A DNA stretch of 64,000 nucleotides from GCA-2720975 sp964467985 (GCA_964467985.1 CAYXTP010000011.1:62001-126000); one strand, 5' to 3'; positions 46,037 to 55,757 are shown, numbered from the stretch's first letter. Made by a program: numbers and translations. The notes: generated from the sequence alone by a model not told the origin.

Positions 46037-47131
46037 TCAGCCCTGGGCGGTGTCTGCTCGAGCGCAGGCCGCCATTCCCAAGGCCGGGGCAGCGCGCAGG
46101 TCCGATGCGCACAAGAATCCCTTCCGCAGGGCTCCGGCATCGAGGGCATGGATCGTCATGGCTGTATCCTGTCGCGCGCGCAGTCCAGTCTCCAGGGTCT
46201 CGTACAAGGGCTCGCGATACCACGGCGCGGCCACGTCGTTTGCCAACAGCTGCCCCGACCGTTGACCGACCACGACGCGTTCCAGAACTCGGCCATCCCA
46301 GAGCAGCAACTCATCCAAGCGCTTGAGCAGCCACTCTCCCAAGGCGCGCGCTCCCCGCGCCAGGATTTTCTGGGCCTGCGCGTCCCCTGCCTGAGCGGCA
46401 AGATGCACAGGCCCCGCGCCGCCCCGGCTCCACAGTTGCTGGAGTCCCCCCAGCGACACCTCATCCTCCCAAGACCGCCCAGCGGGCGAGATCGTCGACC
46501 AGGCGGCGGGCAAATGTCGGCGAAATTCGCCGACGTCCAGGTGCGTTCCTTGCCACTTGAGCCCCTCAGCAAGTCCGGTCCCCGCCCCCAGGTAGTAGGC
46601 GCTGCTCACATCAGAGAGCTGCCCACCCAACGCAACGTCTTCGCCCAGAGCAGCCGCCCAACCATCTCCCTGCAGGTCCGGGGGCACTGCAGCCAATTCC
46701 AACCCGCGCTCTTCGCAGCCAGCCTGTAGGTCTGCCAGCAGGCTAGGCGAGCGGGGTCCGTGACGGCGCACTGCGATTCCACGGCGGTCCCGCGTGCGCA
46801 GGCCAGGCATGCAGAGCCCCAACCGCATGGGCACGCTCGATCCACGACAGAGTGACTCGAGGGCGTTGAGCAGGGCGTCCACTTCTCCGCGCGCGGCTTC
46901 AAGCTCTCTTCCCTCCAGGTGCAGTTCCGTGGACCGAGTCAAGCGCGCGGATTGTTCCAGCTGGCGCTCGAGAGTCACAGGCTGGAAGCCATTCACCTGT
47001 GGCCACTGGGCCTCGACCTGCAAAGCGTCCCGACACACCAACCCCGCGGACTGTGCCTCGACAACATGGGCGCGAAAACCGCTCGCGCCGCCGTCCACTC
47101 CGATCAAGAGACTCGAGGTGGGCACGGACAA
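46037..47131 (-). CDS. BadF/BadG-type sugar kinase (N-acetylglucosamine/glucosamine kinase-like)
   Basis: 364 residues from TTG at 47129-47131 (GTG at 47125 is an equally possible start). It belongs to the actin-like ATPase fold: phosphate-1 loop LLIGVDGGASGFRAHVV, adenosine-side motif AYYLGAGTGLAEGL, and a C-terminal hydrophobic motif RVLERVVVGQRSGQLL. The family includes N-acetylglucosamine kinases such as human NAGK and bacterial MurK. Position between nagB and a sugar symporter supports phosphorylation of an incoming amino sugar. The window lacks nagA, so if the substrate is GlcNAc a deacetylase must be elsewhere; glucosamine would need none. Confidence 0.75.
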   Translation of the reverse strand: MSVPTSSLLIGVDGGASGFRAHVVEAQSAGLVCRDALQVEAQWPQVNGFQPVTLERQLEQSARLTRSTELHLEGRELEAARGEVDALLNALESLCRGSSVPMRLGLCMPGLRTRDRRGIAVRRHGPRSPSLLADLQAGCEERGLELAAVPPDLQGDGWAAALGEDVALGGQLSDVSSAYYLGAGTGLAEGLKWQGTHLDVGEFRRHLPAAWSTISPAGRSWEDEVSLGGLQQLWSRGGAGPVHLAAQAGDAQAQKILARGARALGEWLLKRLDELLLWDGRVLERVVVGQRSGQLLANDVAAPWYREPLYETLETGLRARQDTAMTIHALDAGALRKGFLCASDLRAAPALGMAACARADTAQG

Positions 47132-47145
47132 TCCGGGGCCCCGCT

Positions 47146-48125
47146 CTAACGCACCCAGGCCCCGTCGGGCACTCGCGCTGGATCGAGTTCAGATGCTGCA
47201 GCTTCGTCAATCCAGATTTCCAGGTCCGGATGATCGCGGATGAGCGATGCGGGCACGGCCTCATCCACCGGCCCCATCAAGGTTGACTTGAGGGCTTGGG
47301 CCTTGCGCGCACCGAAGGCCAAGATGCGCAAACGCTTGGCCGCGCGAATGGTCGCGATACCCGCAGTGAAGGCCTGCCTGGGGACGTACTCCAGTCCACA
47401 GAACTGGGCAGCGGCCACCTGCCGCGTGTCCTCGGCCAGGTCCACGATCCGGGTGCGGCTCTCTCGAGAGCTGCCGGGTTCATTGAACGCAATGTGGGCG
47501 TTCTCTCCCAACCCCAGCAGTTGCACGTCCAAACCACCCGCCTCTTCAATCGCCGCCTCCCAGATATCCGCGTAACCATCGGGGTTGATGAGAGCACGCT
47601 TCGAACTGGGCACGTGGGCGTGCGCCTTGTCCAAGCCCACGGGAGCGAACAGGTGGACCTGCATGAACGCGTGGAACGAGGCGTCGTGATTGACGTCCAG
47701 ACCGATGTACTCATCCAAATTGAAGGTGCGCACGCCTTCAAAGGAGAGGTCCTCTTCCCGAAACAACCGCACGCATTCAGCGAGCACGCCGATCATGGAC
47801 CGGCCCGTCGCCAGCCCGAGCACTGCGGGCCGACCGATTTCCCGTCCGGTATCGATCAAGGTCCGGATCTGCCCCGCGACACGGCGCTCNNNNNNNNNNN
47901 NNNNNNNNNNNNNNNNNNNNNNNNNNNNNNNNNNNNNNNNNNNNNNNNNNNNNNNNNNNNNNNNNNNNNNNNNNNNNNNNNNNNNNNNNCGATTTCCCGT
48001 CCGGTATCGATCAAGGTCCGGATCTGCCCCGCGACACGGCGCTCCGCTAGCGCGCGATCACGGACAATGCGCAGACAGTCGAAGGTGCCGGAAGAGGCCG
48101 ACGTCGAAGCAGTGCAGTCACCCAT
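47146..48125 (-). CDS. nagB: Glucosamine-6-phosphate deaminase/isomerase, interrupted only by an assembly gap
   Basis: Collapsing the N-run and one copy of the flanking 55-bp duplicate (47835-47889 and 47990-48044) gives one frame of 274 residues from ATG 48123-48125. The joined sequence reads across as RVAGQIRTLIDTGREIGRPA with no frameshift. Family motifs are VLGLATGRSMIGVLAE, RTFNLDEYIGL, and LGLGENAHIAFNEPGSS before RTRIVDLA, with Glu-Asn in place of the common Asp/Glu-Asn-Gly. The enzyme converts glucosamine 6-phosphate to fructose 6-phosphate and ammonia. It is preceded by cutC (32 bases) and followed by the kinase (14 bases). Confidence 0.92.
47835..47889. repeat. Left copy of 55-bp contig-end duplicate
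   Basis: Identical to 47990-48044 over all 55 bases and directly abutting the N-run. It is the same genomic stretch present at the ends of two contigs, not a biological repeat. Confidence 0.9.
47890..47989. other. 100-N scaffold gap
   Basis: Exactly 100 ambiguous bases, the conventional placeholder for a gap of unknown size. Because the contig ends overlap by 55 bases, the true gap length is most likely negative and no sequence is missing. Confidence 0.95.
47990..48044. repeat. Right copy of 55-bp contig-end duplicate
   Basis: Identical to 47835-47889. Merging the two restores an uninterrupted nagB frame. Confidence 0.9.
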
Positions 48126-48157
48126 GCTGCCATCCTACACGAAGCAAGAGAGACGAA

Positions 48158-48919
48158 TCACTGCAGGGAGGCGAGCAACTTGCGCAGGATCTCGCCATCT
48201 GTCCAAGTCAGTTCGCTCTCCCCAGGCAACTCAGGCGCGCCTAGCCGCGACGCTTGGTCGGGCTGCCAGGCAGGGCTGACCACTCGCCGACCCGCCGATA
48301 AGTGCAGGTCCTGCGCCCCCGTAGCCTGCAAGATCGTGCCGCTGTTTTCGGGCCCAATGCCAGCGGCCGGGATCACGCGCAGTCGACCTGCAGCCTGCTG
48401 AACAAGTTGCCCCAACCGTTCTAGTCCGTGCACGGCTCGCTCCGCGCCACCCGAGGAAAGCACCCGCTCTACACCCAACTCGGCCAGCACTTCCAGTGCC
48501 TCGATCTGATCGCGCGTCTGGTCAAATGCACGGTGAAAGGTCACCTCCATGGGACGCGCCCGATCCATCAGTCGCGCCGTGCGTTCGCGGTCGATGCGCC
48601 CATCGCGTGTCAGGCAACCGAGAGCGACACCCTCGGCACCCTGCTCCCGCGCAAAGTCCACGTCCAATTCCAAGCTCTCGAACTCGCTTGTCCCGTAGTA
48701 GAAGTCCCCGCGCCGCGGACGCAGCAATAGGGTCAGGGGAAGGTCGACCGTTCGCCGCACCACCTTGCACAGTCCCGGTCCCGGTGTCACTCCGCCCAGC
48801 GCTAGTGCGGAGCAGAGTTCCAAACGCTGGACACCTGCTAGTGCCGCGATGGCCGCGCCCTTGGGTCCTTCGACACAAGCCTCGACCTCAATCCCATCCG
48901 GCTCGCTGGTTGAGTCCAT
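48158..48919 (-). CDS. cutC: CutC family protein
   Basis: 253 residues from ATG 48917-48919; a second ATG at 48938-48940 is possible. It is a TIM-barrel protein with family landmarks IEVEACVEGPKGAAIAAL, RLELCSALALGGVTPG, LLLRPRRGDFYY, EVTFHRAFDQTRD and RVLSSGGAERAVHGLERL. The family was named for copper tolerance in E. coli, a role later disputed, and its biochemical function is unsettled. It heads an amino-sugar operon (nagB, kinase, symporter), which argues for a sugar-related role here. It is divergent from the metal-efflux set, so both interpretations keep some support. Confidence 0.9.
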   Translation of the reverse strand: MDSTSEPDGIEVEACVEGPKGAAIAALAGVQRLELCSALALGGVTPGPGLCKVVRRTVDLPLTLLLRPRRGDFYYGTSEFESLELDVDFAREQGAEGVALGCLTRDGRIDRERTARLMDRARPMEVTFHRAFDQTRDQIEALEVLAELGVERVLSSGGAERAVHGLERLGQLVQQAAGRLRVIPAAGIGPENSGTILQATGAQDLHLSAGRRVVSPAWQPDQASRLGAPELPGESELTWTDGEILRKLLASLQ

Positions 48920-49075
48920 GTCAACTACCGTAGCGGTCATGCTTGTACCGATCGATAGGCCTGTGAGAGCGGATCGGGCCACCTGGGGGCGATTGGGTAG
49001 TGTGTACTGCTCTTGGCTGAAGGGCTTCCCATTGCATGACTGCGGTCCAAGGGGGTACAAACCCGTGTGGTCGCC

Positions 49076-49579
49076 ATGAGTACCCGTTGCCAAGAACAGT
49101 TCAAGAGCCTCTTCCGGGGGGAGTGGCGTGCCACCTTGCTCGGTCTGTTGGCCTCGCTGGGCTTCATCCTCATCCAAGTCAATGGGGCATTGCACCTGGC
49201 ACTCGCGGATCACTGCCTAACCCACGAGCTCGGTGCTATCGCAGCAGAGCATGGGCACGAGCACGCGAACCATGGCCATGACGGGTCCGCTCACCACGCC
49301 GGTCGAACCCATGCGGAGCTGCGAACGACACACTCGAGTCCCCCGGAGCTCGGTGGGTCCCATTGCCCATTCTCCCTGACCGACCATCCTGAGCAAGTCG
49401 GTGCCAAGTCCCCTTCCACCTCGCCCGGGTCATTGTTGACCGGAGTGCGAACCGAAGGGTTCAGCTTGCGCCATCCACGCAGCGCGCCGGACACAGGTCC
49501 GCAGTGCAGCGAGCTCGCCCCTGCGTCGGCAGGGGTCCAAGATTCCGCGCCACCCCGCGCTCCGCCCTCCCTGGTCTAA
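49076..49579 (+). CDS. Small His-rich membrane protein upstream of metal efflux genes
   Basis: 167 residues from ATG 49076. One hydrophobic segment (LLGLLASLGFILIQVNGALHLAL) leads into a His-rich stretch with about 11 His in 36 residues (EHGHEHANHGHDGSAHH). The remainder is Ser/Pro-rich and looks unstructured. I do not recognise a family. The position ahead of an outer-membrane factor, fusion protein and RND pump suggests a periplasmic metal-binding or metal-buffering role. It is 157 bases from the divergent cutC. Confidence 0.6.
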   Translation: MSTRCQEQFKSLFRGEWRATLLGLLASLGFILIQVNGALHLALADHCLTHELGAIAAEHGHEHANHGHDGSAHHAGRTHAELRTTHSSPPELGGSHCPFSLTDHPEQVGAKSPSTSPGSLLTGVRTEGFSLRHPRSAPDTGPQCSELAPASAGVQDSAPPRAPPSLV

Positions 49580-49774
49580 CCCGACCAGCAAGGATGTGCA
49601 TTCTGCCGGGAGACCCCCGGCAGTAATCGCCCGAGGGGTCCAAGCCCCGGGCACTTCGCAGGACCAGTGACGCAGGAGGACCGACGTGTTGGGACGTCCG
49701 AGACAATCATGAGGAACGCACGCAACCCCCTCACGGGGAAGCAGCGAAGGCAGAGGGTCCACCGGCCCTCATCC

Positions 49775-51190
49775 ATGGTCAGGCTTCGATCCGGGCTTGC
49801 GCCTGCGCGCCCCACCGCACTGGTCTTGGGAATCGGGCTTCTCGGTAGCTGCGTGAGCTACGAAGCGCGGCCCCTGGACAGCCGGGCCCACATGCAGGCT
49901 TGGCTTGGCCAAGATCTCAAGGCTGAGTCCCTCACGGCTCGACTCGAGCGCATGGAACTGGAGCTCGACTACGACGAGCATTCGTTCGACGCTCGAGACG
50001 GGTTGCGCCTGGAGGAAGGCCGCTGGGTGGCGCTGGCCTACAACCCCGAGCTGCGCTTGGCGCGCTTGCGATTGACACAGGCCACTGGTGTAGCCGCTGA
50101 AGCGGCTAGCTGGCCAGATCCGCAGTATTCCTTGAGCACCTTGAAGCTCAGAGAACAGACACCTGACCCCTGGGTTGTCACGCACGGGCTTGAATTTTCC
50201 TTGCCCCTCAGCGGCCGAGTTACCGCTCTTGTGAGTCTCAAGCAAGCCAATGCAGAAGTCGCACGATGCACGGTCCGCGAGGCCGAGTGGAAAGTCCTGC
50301 ACGAACTCTCCCTAGCGTGGGTGGATTGGTCAGCCGTGCAGCTAGGTGTCGAACAGACGCGGGACCAATTGGAAAGGCTCGGCCCCATGGTCAGCTCCAC
50401 CGTCCAGATGGCCCAAGCGGGTGAGTTGCTTCCAACCGAAGCCGGCTTGCTCGCCCTGGATCAGGCCCTCCTGAACAGCCGGCTGCAGGCCTTGCTGGGC
50501 CAATCGGCGGAACGCAGGCAGGAGATCCTGGCACTCATGGGGTTGCCCCCGCAGCACTCCGTACCGCTCGTGCCCGGACTTCTCCGGCGGGAGGAGCGGC
50601 CCGCGGGACCCCAGGTGACCGATGCAACCCAACTCGCCGCGCGAAATCCCACGCTCACCCGCCTGCGCGGGCAATACGAGGTCAGCGAACAGCACCTGCG
50701 TACAGAAATCGCCAAGCAGTGGCCGGACGTCCGTCTGGGTCCAGGCCTTGAATCAGACGAAGCCCGCACCAAGGTGGGACTGGTCGGAGGACTGACGCTG
50801 CCCCTGTGGAATGCCAACCGCGAGGCCATTATCGAAGCACAGGTGGGACGCGAGTGGGCACGGGCTGCACTCGAGAGCGAACATCAGACGCTGCTCGGAC
50901 GGTTGGCGCAAATCGCTCACCGCAGCACGTCCCTCGAAAGCCAACGCATGCACCTCGAAGAAAGGGTTGTTCCACTGCTCGACCAACAGATTTTCGACGC
51001 AGCGCAACTCATGCGACGGGGCGAGGGGTCGCCCATCGTCCTCGTCCAGAGCCTGGCACGCGCTCATCAGACCCAGCTGGACTGGATCGCTATGCGCGCG
51101 AGCCTGGCCAAAGCCGAACACGAACGGGGCTTCCTGATCGGCCCCCCACGCACAGCGCCCGAACCGGAAACCAAGGACACGATCCGATGA
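49775..51190 (+). CDS. TolC-family outer membrane efflux lipoprotein (CzcC-like)
   Basis: 471 residues from ATG 49775, chosen because it starts a compact lipoprotein signal (TALVLGIGLLGSCVS). An upstream ATG at 49709 is in frame. The two-fold helical repeats of outer membrane efflux proteins are visible: VALAYNPELRLARLRLTQAT, ELSLAWVDWSAVQLGVEQTR, and the second-half LAARNPTLTRLRGQYEVSEQ and GGLTLPLWNANREAIIEAQ. It forms the outer-membrane channel of the tripartite pump. Its TGA overlaps the ATG of the fusion protein (51187-51190). Confidence 0.9.
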   Translation: MVRLRSGLAPARPTALVLGIGLLGSCVSYEARPLDSRAHMQAWLGQDLKAESLTARLERMELELDYDEHSFDARDGLRLEEGRWVALAYNPELRLARLRLTQATGVAAEAASWPDPQYSLSTLKLREQTPDPWVVTHGLEFSLPLSGRVTALVSLKQANAEVARCTVREAEWKVLHELSLAWVDWSAVQLGVEQTRDQLERLGPMVSSTVQMAQAGELLPTEAGLLALDQALLNSRLQALLGQSAERRQEILALMGLPPQHSVPLVPGLLRREERPAGPQVTDATQLAARNPTLTRLRGQYEVSEQHLRTEIAKQWPDVRLGPGLESDEARTKVGLVGGLTLPLWNANREAIIEAQVGREWARAALESEHQTLLGRLAQIAHRSTSLESQRMHLEERVVPLLDQQIFDAAQLMRRGEGSPIVLVQSLARAHQTQLDWIAMRASLAKAEHERGFLIGPPRTAPEPETKDTIR

Positions 51191-52554
51191 AATTCCTCTC
51201 ACGTCCCTGCCTCCTACTTGTCCTGCTCGCTGCGCCTGGCTGTTCCCCCCAAGCCTCGCCTGCCGCAGCACAGGATCAACCCGACGACGCGACTCCTGCC
51301 AAACCGGGCATCGCCCTCTCGGCCACAACGCGCAAAAACCTGGGCGTCACCTTCGCCGAGGTTGAGGTCCGCCACGTGGCCACGACGGTCCGCATCCCCG
51401 GTAACTTCGAGTTCACCCCGTTGGCCCGACACGAGTACCGACTGCCGCTTGCCGGTCGCGTCGATCTGGCGGTGGCTCAGAACGAACGGGTTGAGGCCGG
51501 ACAGCTGCTCTTCCGCTTCCAGTCCCCCGCCTGGCCCCAATTGCTGCATGAGATCATCCTGGGAGAACAGGAAATGGCGCGCTCGGCAGCCCAGATTCAA
51601 GTGGATGAGGCCACGCTCAACGAGGCCCGTTCGAACTTGAAAACCACGCGCTCGCGACTCGACGCCCTCAACGCAATCAACTTACCGCGTGCAGACCTTC
51701 TGGCAGCCGCAGCTGAGATCGAAGCCAGCCTGCCACGCCTCGAAGCTCAACTTGGACTTGCCCGCATCGGTTTTGAGAACGCGCAGCGTACGCGGCAACA
51801 CGCCCTGCACCGCGCTGCCACTGCGGTAGGCCTGTCCGAGCAGGAACTGTATGCACCCTCTGACGGCCTGGACGCCGAAGGCGAGCCTCTGCCCGGCTAC
51901 ATGGCAATCGACTGGATCGACGTGCGGGCCGAGCAGGCGGGCGTGGTTGAAGATCTGGCTCTGACTGACGGGGAGTTTGCGGAGGCACCAGCTCGGGTGA
52001 TCTCCGTGGTGAACCCGGCGGCCCTGCGTTTGCGCGCCATGGCTTTGCAAGCAGACCTGGCTCAATTGGACGGTGTGACCCGAGCAACGATCGTGCCCCC
52101 GCGCTCCGTGGGCCTCACGCTGGAGGATGGTGTCGGCGCTGATGTACAGCTCGGTCTCGAGGCGCACCCGAACGAACGCACGCTCGTTGTCCTCGCCACT
52201 CCCGACGGCCCAGCACCTTGGATCCGCAACGGCGTCTCCGCGTTCCTCGAAATCGTCTACGGAGACGACAGCAGCCCACGCAGCCTCGCCATTCCGCGGT
52301 CTGCCATCGTGCAAGACGGCCTGGAGCACGTATTCTTCCGCCGCGACCCATCGGACCCGGGTCGAGTACACCGCGTAGTTGCGGATATGGGAGTCTCAGA
52401 CGGACGCTGGACAGCGATCCACAGCGGAATCCAGCGTGGAGACCAGGTCGTGCTGGCCGGAGCCTATGAACTCAAGCTGGCCACGAGTCGGGAAGACAAT
52501 GCATCCGCCGGCGGCCACGTGCATGCAGATGGCACCTCCCATGGGGCTCACTAG
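51187..52554 (+). CDS. Efflux RND periplasmic adaptor (HlyD/CzcB family) with His-rich tail
   Basis: 455 residues. Lipoprotein signal CLLLVLLAAPGCSPQ. The adaptor layout is visible: barrel-sandwich half-motifs EYRLPLAGRVDLAVAQNERV and IDVRAEQAGVVEDLALTDGE flanking a helical hairpin (about residues 120-215), then beta-barrel and membrane-proximal parts. The C-terminus GGHVHADGTSHGAH is His-rich and could bind metal. It links the RND pump to the outer-membrane channel. The stop codon TAG overlaps the Shine-Dalgarno of the pump gene. Confidence 0.92.
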   Translation: MKFLSRPCLLLVLLAAPGCSPQASPAAAQDQPDDATPAKPGIALSATTRKNLGVTFAEVEVRHVATTVRIPGNFEFTPLARHEYRLPLAGRVDLAVAQNERVEAGQLLFRFQSPAWPQLLHEIILGEQEMARSAAQIQVDEATLNEARSNLKTTRSRLDALNAINLPRADLLAAAAEIEASLPRLEAQLGLARIGFENAQRTRQHALHRAATAVGLSEQELYAPSDGLDAEGEPLPGYMAIDWIDVRAEQAGVVEDLALTDGEFAEAPARVISVVNPAALRLRAMALQADLAQLDGVTRATIVPPRSVGLTLEDGVGADVQLGLEAHPNERTLVVLATPDGPAPWIRNGVSAFLEIVYGDDSSPRSLAIPRSAIVQDGLEHVFFRRDPSDPGRVHRVVADMGVSDGRWTAIHSGIQRGDQVVLAGAYELKLATSREDNASAGGHVHADGTSHGAH

Positions 52555-52558
52555 GAGG
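52553..52558 (+). promoter_or_regulatory. Ribosome binding site of the RND pump gene
   Basis: AGGAGG, overlapping the stop of the adaptor gene and eight bases before GTG 52567. It fixes the GTG as the start. Confidence 0.7.
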
Positions 52559-52566
52559 CGACGGTC

Positions 52567-55500
52567 GTGCTCAAGAACCTGATTCGCTTCTCAATCGAAC
52601 ACGCCGCCCTGGTGTTGATCGCCGGTCTGCTGCTCCTGGGCTGGGCCGCCTACCGGTTGCCCGACTCACCGGTGGATGTCTTTCCGGACCTGAACTCCCC
52701 CACCGTTGTGGTCATGACGGAGGCCCCCGGGCTGGCGGCCGACGAGGTGGAACAGTACGTCACATTCCCAGTGGAAGCCGCGGCGCGCGGAGTGCCGGGC
52801 GTGCGACGCGTGCGCTCCAGCAGCGCCATCGGGCTCTCGATCGCCTACATCGAATTCGACTGGGGTATGGATATCTATCGTGCGCGGCAACTGGTGGCCG
52901 AACGTCTGGATGCCGTGCGCGAAGAACTGCCCCAGGGCAGCCACGCGGAGATGACGCCCATCACCTCCATCACGGGTGAGATCATGCTGCTGGCCCTGTC
53001 TTCTCCCGATGGTTCCGTCGACGACCTGACGCTGCGCGCTTTCGGTGAGTTCGACCTGCGCAACCGTCTGCTGGCGATCCCGGGTGTAGCCCAGGTTTCG
53101 GTCATTGGCGGGCAGCTGCCCGAGTACCAGGTGTTGGTCAATCAGGAGTCCCTACGCCTGTACGGCCTGACCGTGCGGGATGTGGCCGCCGCCGCCCAGG
53201 CCTCTCACAGCACGCTGAGTGCGGGTTATCTCCCCGACGCGGAGCACCTGGAGATTCCCATTCGTCAGAGCGGCCGCGTGCGCTCGGTGGACGACATCGC
53301 CGGCAGCTTGGTGAAGATTCATGAGGGTGCGCCGGTCACGATCGGGCAAGTCGCCGAGGTCCGCTTGGGCCCGGCACCGGCGCGCGGAAGCGGCGCTGAC
53401 GCCGGTCGCCCAGCGGTCATCCTGACCCTCAAGAAGGCCATGGGCACCAACACCCTGACGCTCACCGAGGCCGTGGACGAACTGCTGGACGGCCTGGAAG
53501 CCTCCATGCAAAACGGCATTGCCATCAACCGCGAGGTCTTCCGCCAATCCGACTTCATTGAGTTGGCCGTACACAACGTGGTGATCGCGCTGCGCGATGC
53601 GGCCTTGATCGTCTCGATCATCTTGTTGCTGTTCCTGCTCAACCTGCGCACAACCCTTGTGACCCTGACAGCCCTTCCCCTATCCCTGGCCGCGGGCATC
53701 CTCACCCTGCAAGCTCTCGGGGAAACGATCAACGTCATGACCTTGGGTGGTCTCGCGATCGCAGTGGGCAGCTTGGTGGATGACGCCATCATCGACGTGG
53801 AAAACGTCTTTAGGCGCCTCAAGCAGAACGCGCTCTTGCCTGATGCGTCCCGCCGTGCCACACGGGCGGTAATTTTCGATGCCAGCAATGAGATTCGGCC
53901 GGCGATGGTCTTCGCGACGCTATTGATCGGTTTGGTGTTCATGCCGCTGATGTTCCTGGACGGCATCGAGGGCCGCTTCTTCAGGCCCCTGGGCATCGCT
54001 TTCGTGGTGTCCCTAGCCGCGTCCCTACTCGTCGCCCTCACGGTGACGCCAGCCCTGTGCCGCGTACTGCTGGGGGGGAAAGCGCAAGTAGCGGATAGAC
54101 CCGAGAGTTTTGTCGTGCGCGCATTGAAGCGCATGTACGAGCCGACTTTGCACAGGGCCCTTGCTCACAAGGGCCTGCTGCTGAGCGCTGCCGCCCTGGT
54201 CACGGCCGCGACCCTGTGGTTGGGATCAACCTTCGGCTCATCATTCCTCCCGGAGTTCCATGAAGGCACGTTTACAGTGGGGGTCTTCGCGCCGCCCGGC
54301 ACGTCTCTGCGAGCCAGCGGTCGTTTGGCCTCCTCTATCGAGTCCCAGTTCCTTGAACTCGATGGCGTACGCAGTGTCACACGTCGCACCGGCCGGGCGG
54401 AGCGGGATGAACACGCCGAGCCCGTAAGCACTTCCGAGTTGGATGTGACGATCCTGCCAGGCCACTCCATGGAAGACGTCCGCGCGCGCATGTCCGGGGT
54501 GCTCGATCGGGTGCCTGGTGTGACCTCCAACATCGGTCAGCCCATCAGTCACCGCCTGAGCCACATCCTGTCCGGTACACCCGCGGCCATTGCCATCAAC
54601 GTCTACGGAGACGATCTGAACACCCTGCGACAAATCGCCAAGGACGTCGAGGTGGAACTCGAGACCCTGCCCGGTGCGCGGGACATCGCCGCCAACCGCG
54701 AACTGATGATCCAGTCCTTGCCCATCAGCTACCGTCCGGCGGACCTGGCCGCCTACGGCCTGACTCCGGCCGACGCAGCGAGTCAGGTACGCGATGCTTT
54801 CTTCGGTGTGAAGGTCGCGGAAGTCCACGAGGGTGTGCGTCGCTACGATCTTGCGGTGCGGCTGTCCCCCGAAGACCGCGCCGAGGAGGACGACTTGCGA
54901 CGGCTGGTCCTGCGCGGTGCGGCGGGTGCTCTCGTGCGCCTCGAAGAAGTCGCGGACCTGGGCCCCGAGATGACCTCCAATCTGATCGCTCGCGAGGACT
55001 CCCAGCGCAAGGCCGTGATCTCGCTCAATGTAGCCGAGGGCGCCAACCTCGGACACTTGGTCGAAGCCGTGCGCGAGCGTGTGGACCCCATCGTCCAACG
55101 CGCGGGCTACCGCGTAAAATACGGGGGCCAATTCGAAGCCCAGCAATCCGCTACACGCACGATCCTGTGGTCGAGTCTGGTGGTCCTGTCCCTGATGGTC
55201 GTCATCCTGAACCTGGCCATCGGTTCCGTGAAGGACTCGATCCTGGTGTTGGTCAACCTACCATTGGCCCTAATCGGTGGAGTGCTCGCCCTTTTTCTCG
55301 TTGAGTCCCCCAACCTCATTCGGAACATCTCAGCGCTCTTCGGGGCGGGCGCCTACGTAGCTCCAGTGCTCTCTATCGCCAGCCTAGTGGGCTTCATCAC
55401 CCTCTTTGGAATCGCGGTGCGCAACGGCATCTTGCTCGTGAACCACTACACCTACCTGATGACGCACGAGAACCACTCGGTCTACAGCGCTATCATCCAA

Positions 55501-55725
55501 GGCTCCCTAGAACGAGTGGTGCCGATCTTGATGACGGCCCTCACGGCCGCCCTGGCCCTGGCCCCGCTCGTCCTGCAAGGCGACCAGTCGGGCAACGAGA
55601 TCCTGGCCCCGCTGTCGGTCGTGATTCTGGGCGGTCTGCTTAGCTCCACCTTCCTGAACCTGATTCTCGTGCCCGCCGGTTACGCTCTGATCCACGGCGC
55701 GCGTCGCCCGGGCCCCACTCGTTGA
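52567..55725 (+). CDS. Heavy-metal efflux RND transporter (CzcA/CusA family, HME-RND)
   Basis: 1052 residues from GTG 52567, the full family length with twelve helices and two large periplasmic loops. Helix 1 and following read LPDSPVDVFPDLNSPTVVV, typical of HME pumps. Helix 4 carries GGLAIAVGSLVDDAIIDVEN with the acidic residues of the proton/metal relay. The second half has VKYGGQFEAQQSATRTI and IASLVGFITLFGIAVRNGIL. It exports divalent or monovalent metals by proton antiport. No Met-rich clusters of the Cu/Ag type stand out, and the His-rich partners hint at Zn/Co/Cd/Ni, but the metal is not proven. Confidence 0.95.
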   Translation: MLKNLIRFSIEHAALVLIAGLLLLGWAAYRLPDSPVDVFPDLNSPTVVVMTEAPGLAADEVEQYVTFPVEAAARGVPGVRRVRSSSAIGLSIAYIEFDWGMDIYRARQLVAERLDAVREELPQGSHAEMTPITSITGEIMLLALSSPDGSVDDLTLRAFGEFDLRNRLLAIPGVAQVSVIGGQLPEYQVLVNQESLRLYGLTVRDVAAAAQASHSTLSAGYLPDAEHLEIPIRQSGRVRSVDDIAGSLVKIHEGAPVTIGQVAEVRLGPAPARGSGADAGRPAVILTLKKAMGTNTLTLTEAVDELLDGLEASMQNGIAINREVFRQSDFIELAVHNVVIALRDAALIVSIILLLFLLNLRTTLVTLTALPLSLAAGILTLQALGETINVMTLGGLAIAVGSLVDDAIIDVENVFRRLKQNALLPDASRRATRAVIFDASNEIRPAMVFATLLIGLVFMPLMFLDGIEGRFFRPLGIAFVVSLAASLLVALTVTPALCRVLLGGKAQVADRPESFVVRALKRMYEPTLHRALAHKGLLLSAAALVTAATLWLGSTFGSSFLPEFHEGTFTVGVFAPPGTSLRASGRLASSIESQFLELDGVRSVTRRTGRAERDEHAEPVSTSELDVTILPGHSMEDVRARMSGVLDRVPGVTSNIGQPISHRLSHILSGTPAAIAINVYGDDLNTLRQIAKDVEVELETLPGARDIAANRELMIQSLPISYRPADLAAYGLTPADAASQVRDAFFGVKVAEVHEGVRRYDLAVRLSPEDRAEEDDLRRLVLRGAAGALVRLEEVADLGPEMTSNLIAREDSQRKAVISLNVAEGANLGHLVEAVRERVDPIVQRAGYRVKYGGQFEAQQSATRTILWSSLVVLSLMVVILNLAIGSVKDSILVLVNLPLALIGGVLALFLVESPNLIRNISALFGAGAYVAPVLSIASLVGFITLFGIAVRNGILLVNHYTYLMTHENHSVYSAIIQGSLERVVPILMTALTAALALAPLVLQGDQSGNEILAPLSVVILGGLLSSTFLNLILVPAGYALIHGARRPGPTR

Positions 55726-55757
55726 TCCGATCTAGTTCCAACCTACTCGCCCTCCCC

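Noticed and set aside
47835..48044. Direct repeat or CRISPR-like duplication around an unknown spacer
   Set aside because: The copies abut a run of exactly 100 Ns and merge into one NagB frame, which is the signature of an assembly overlap.
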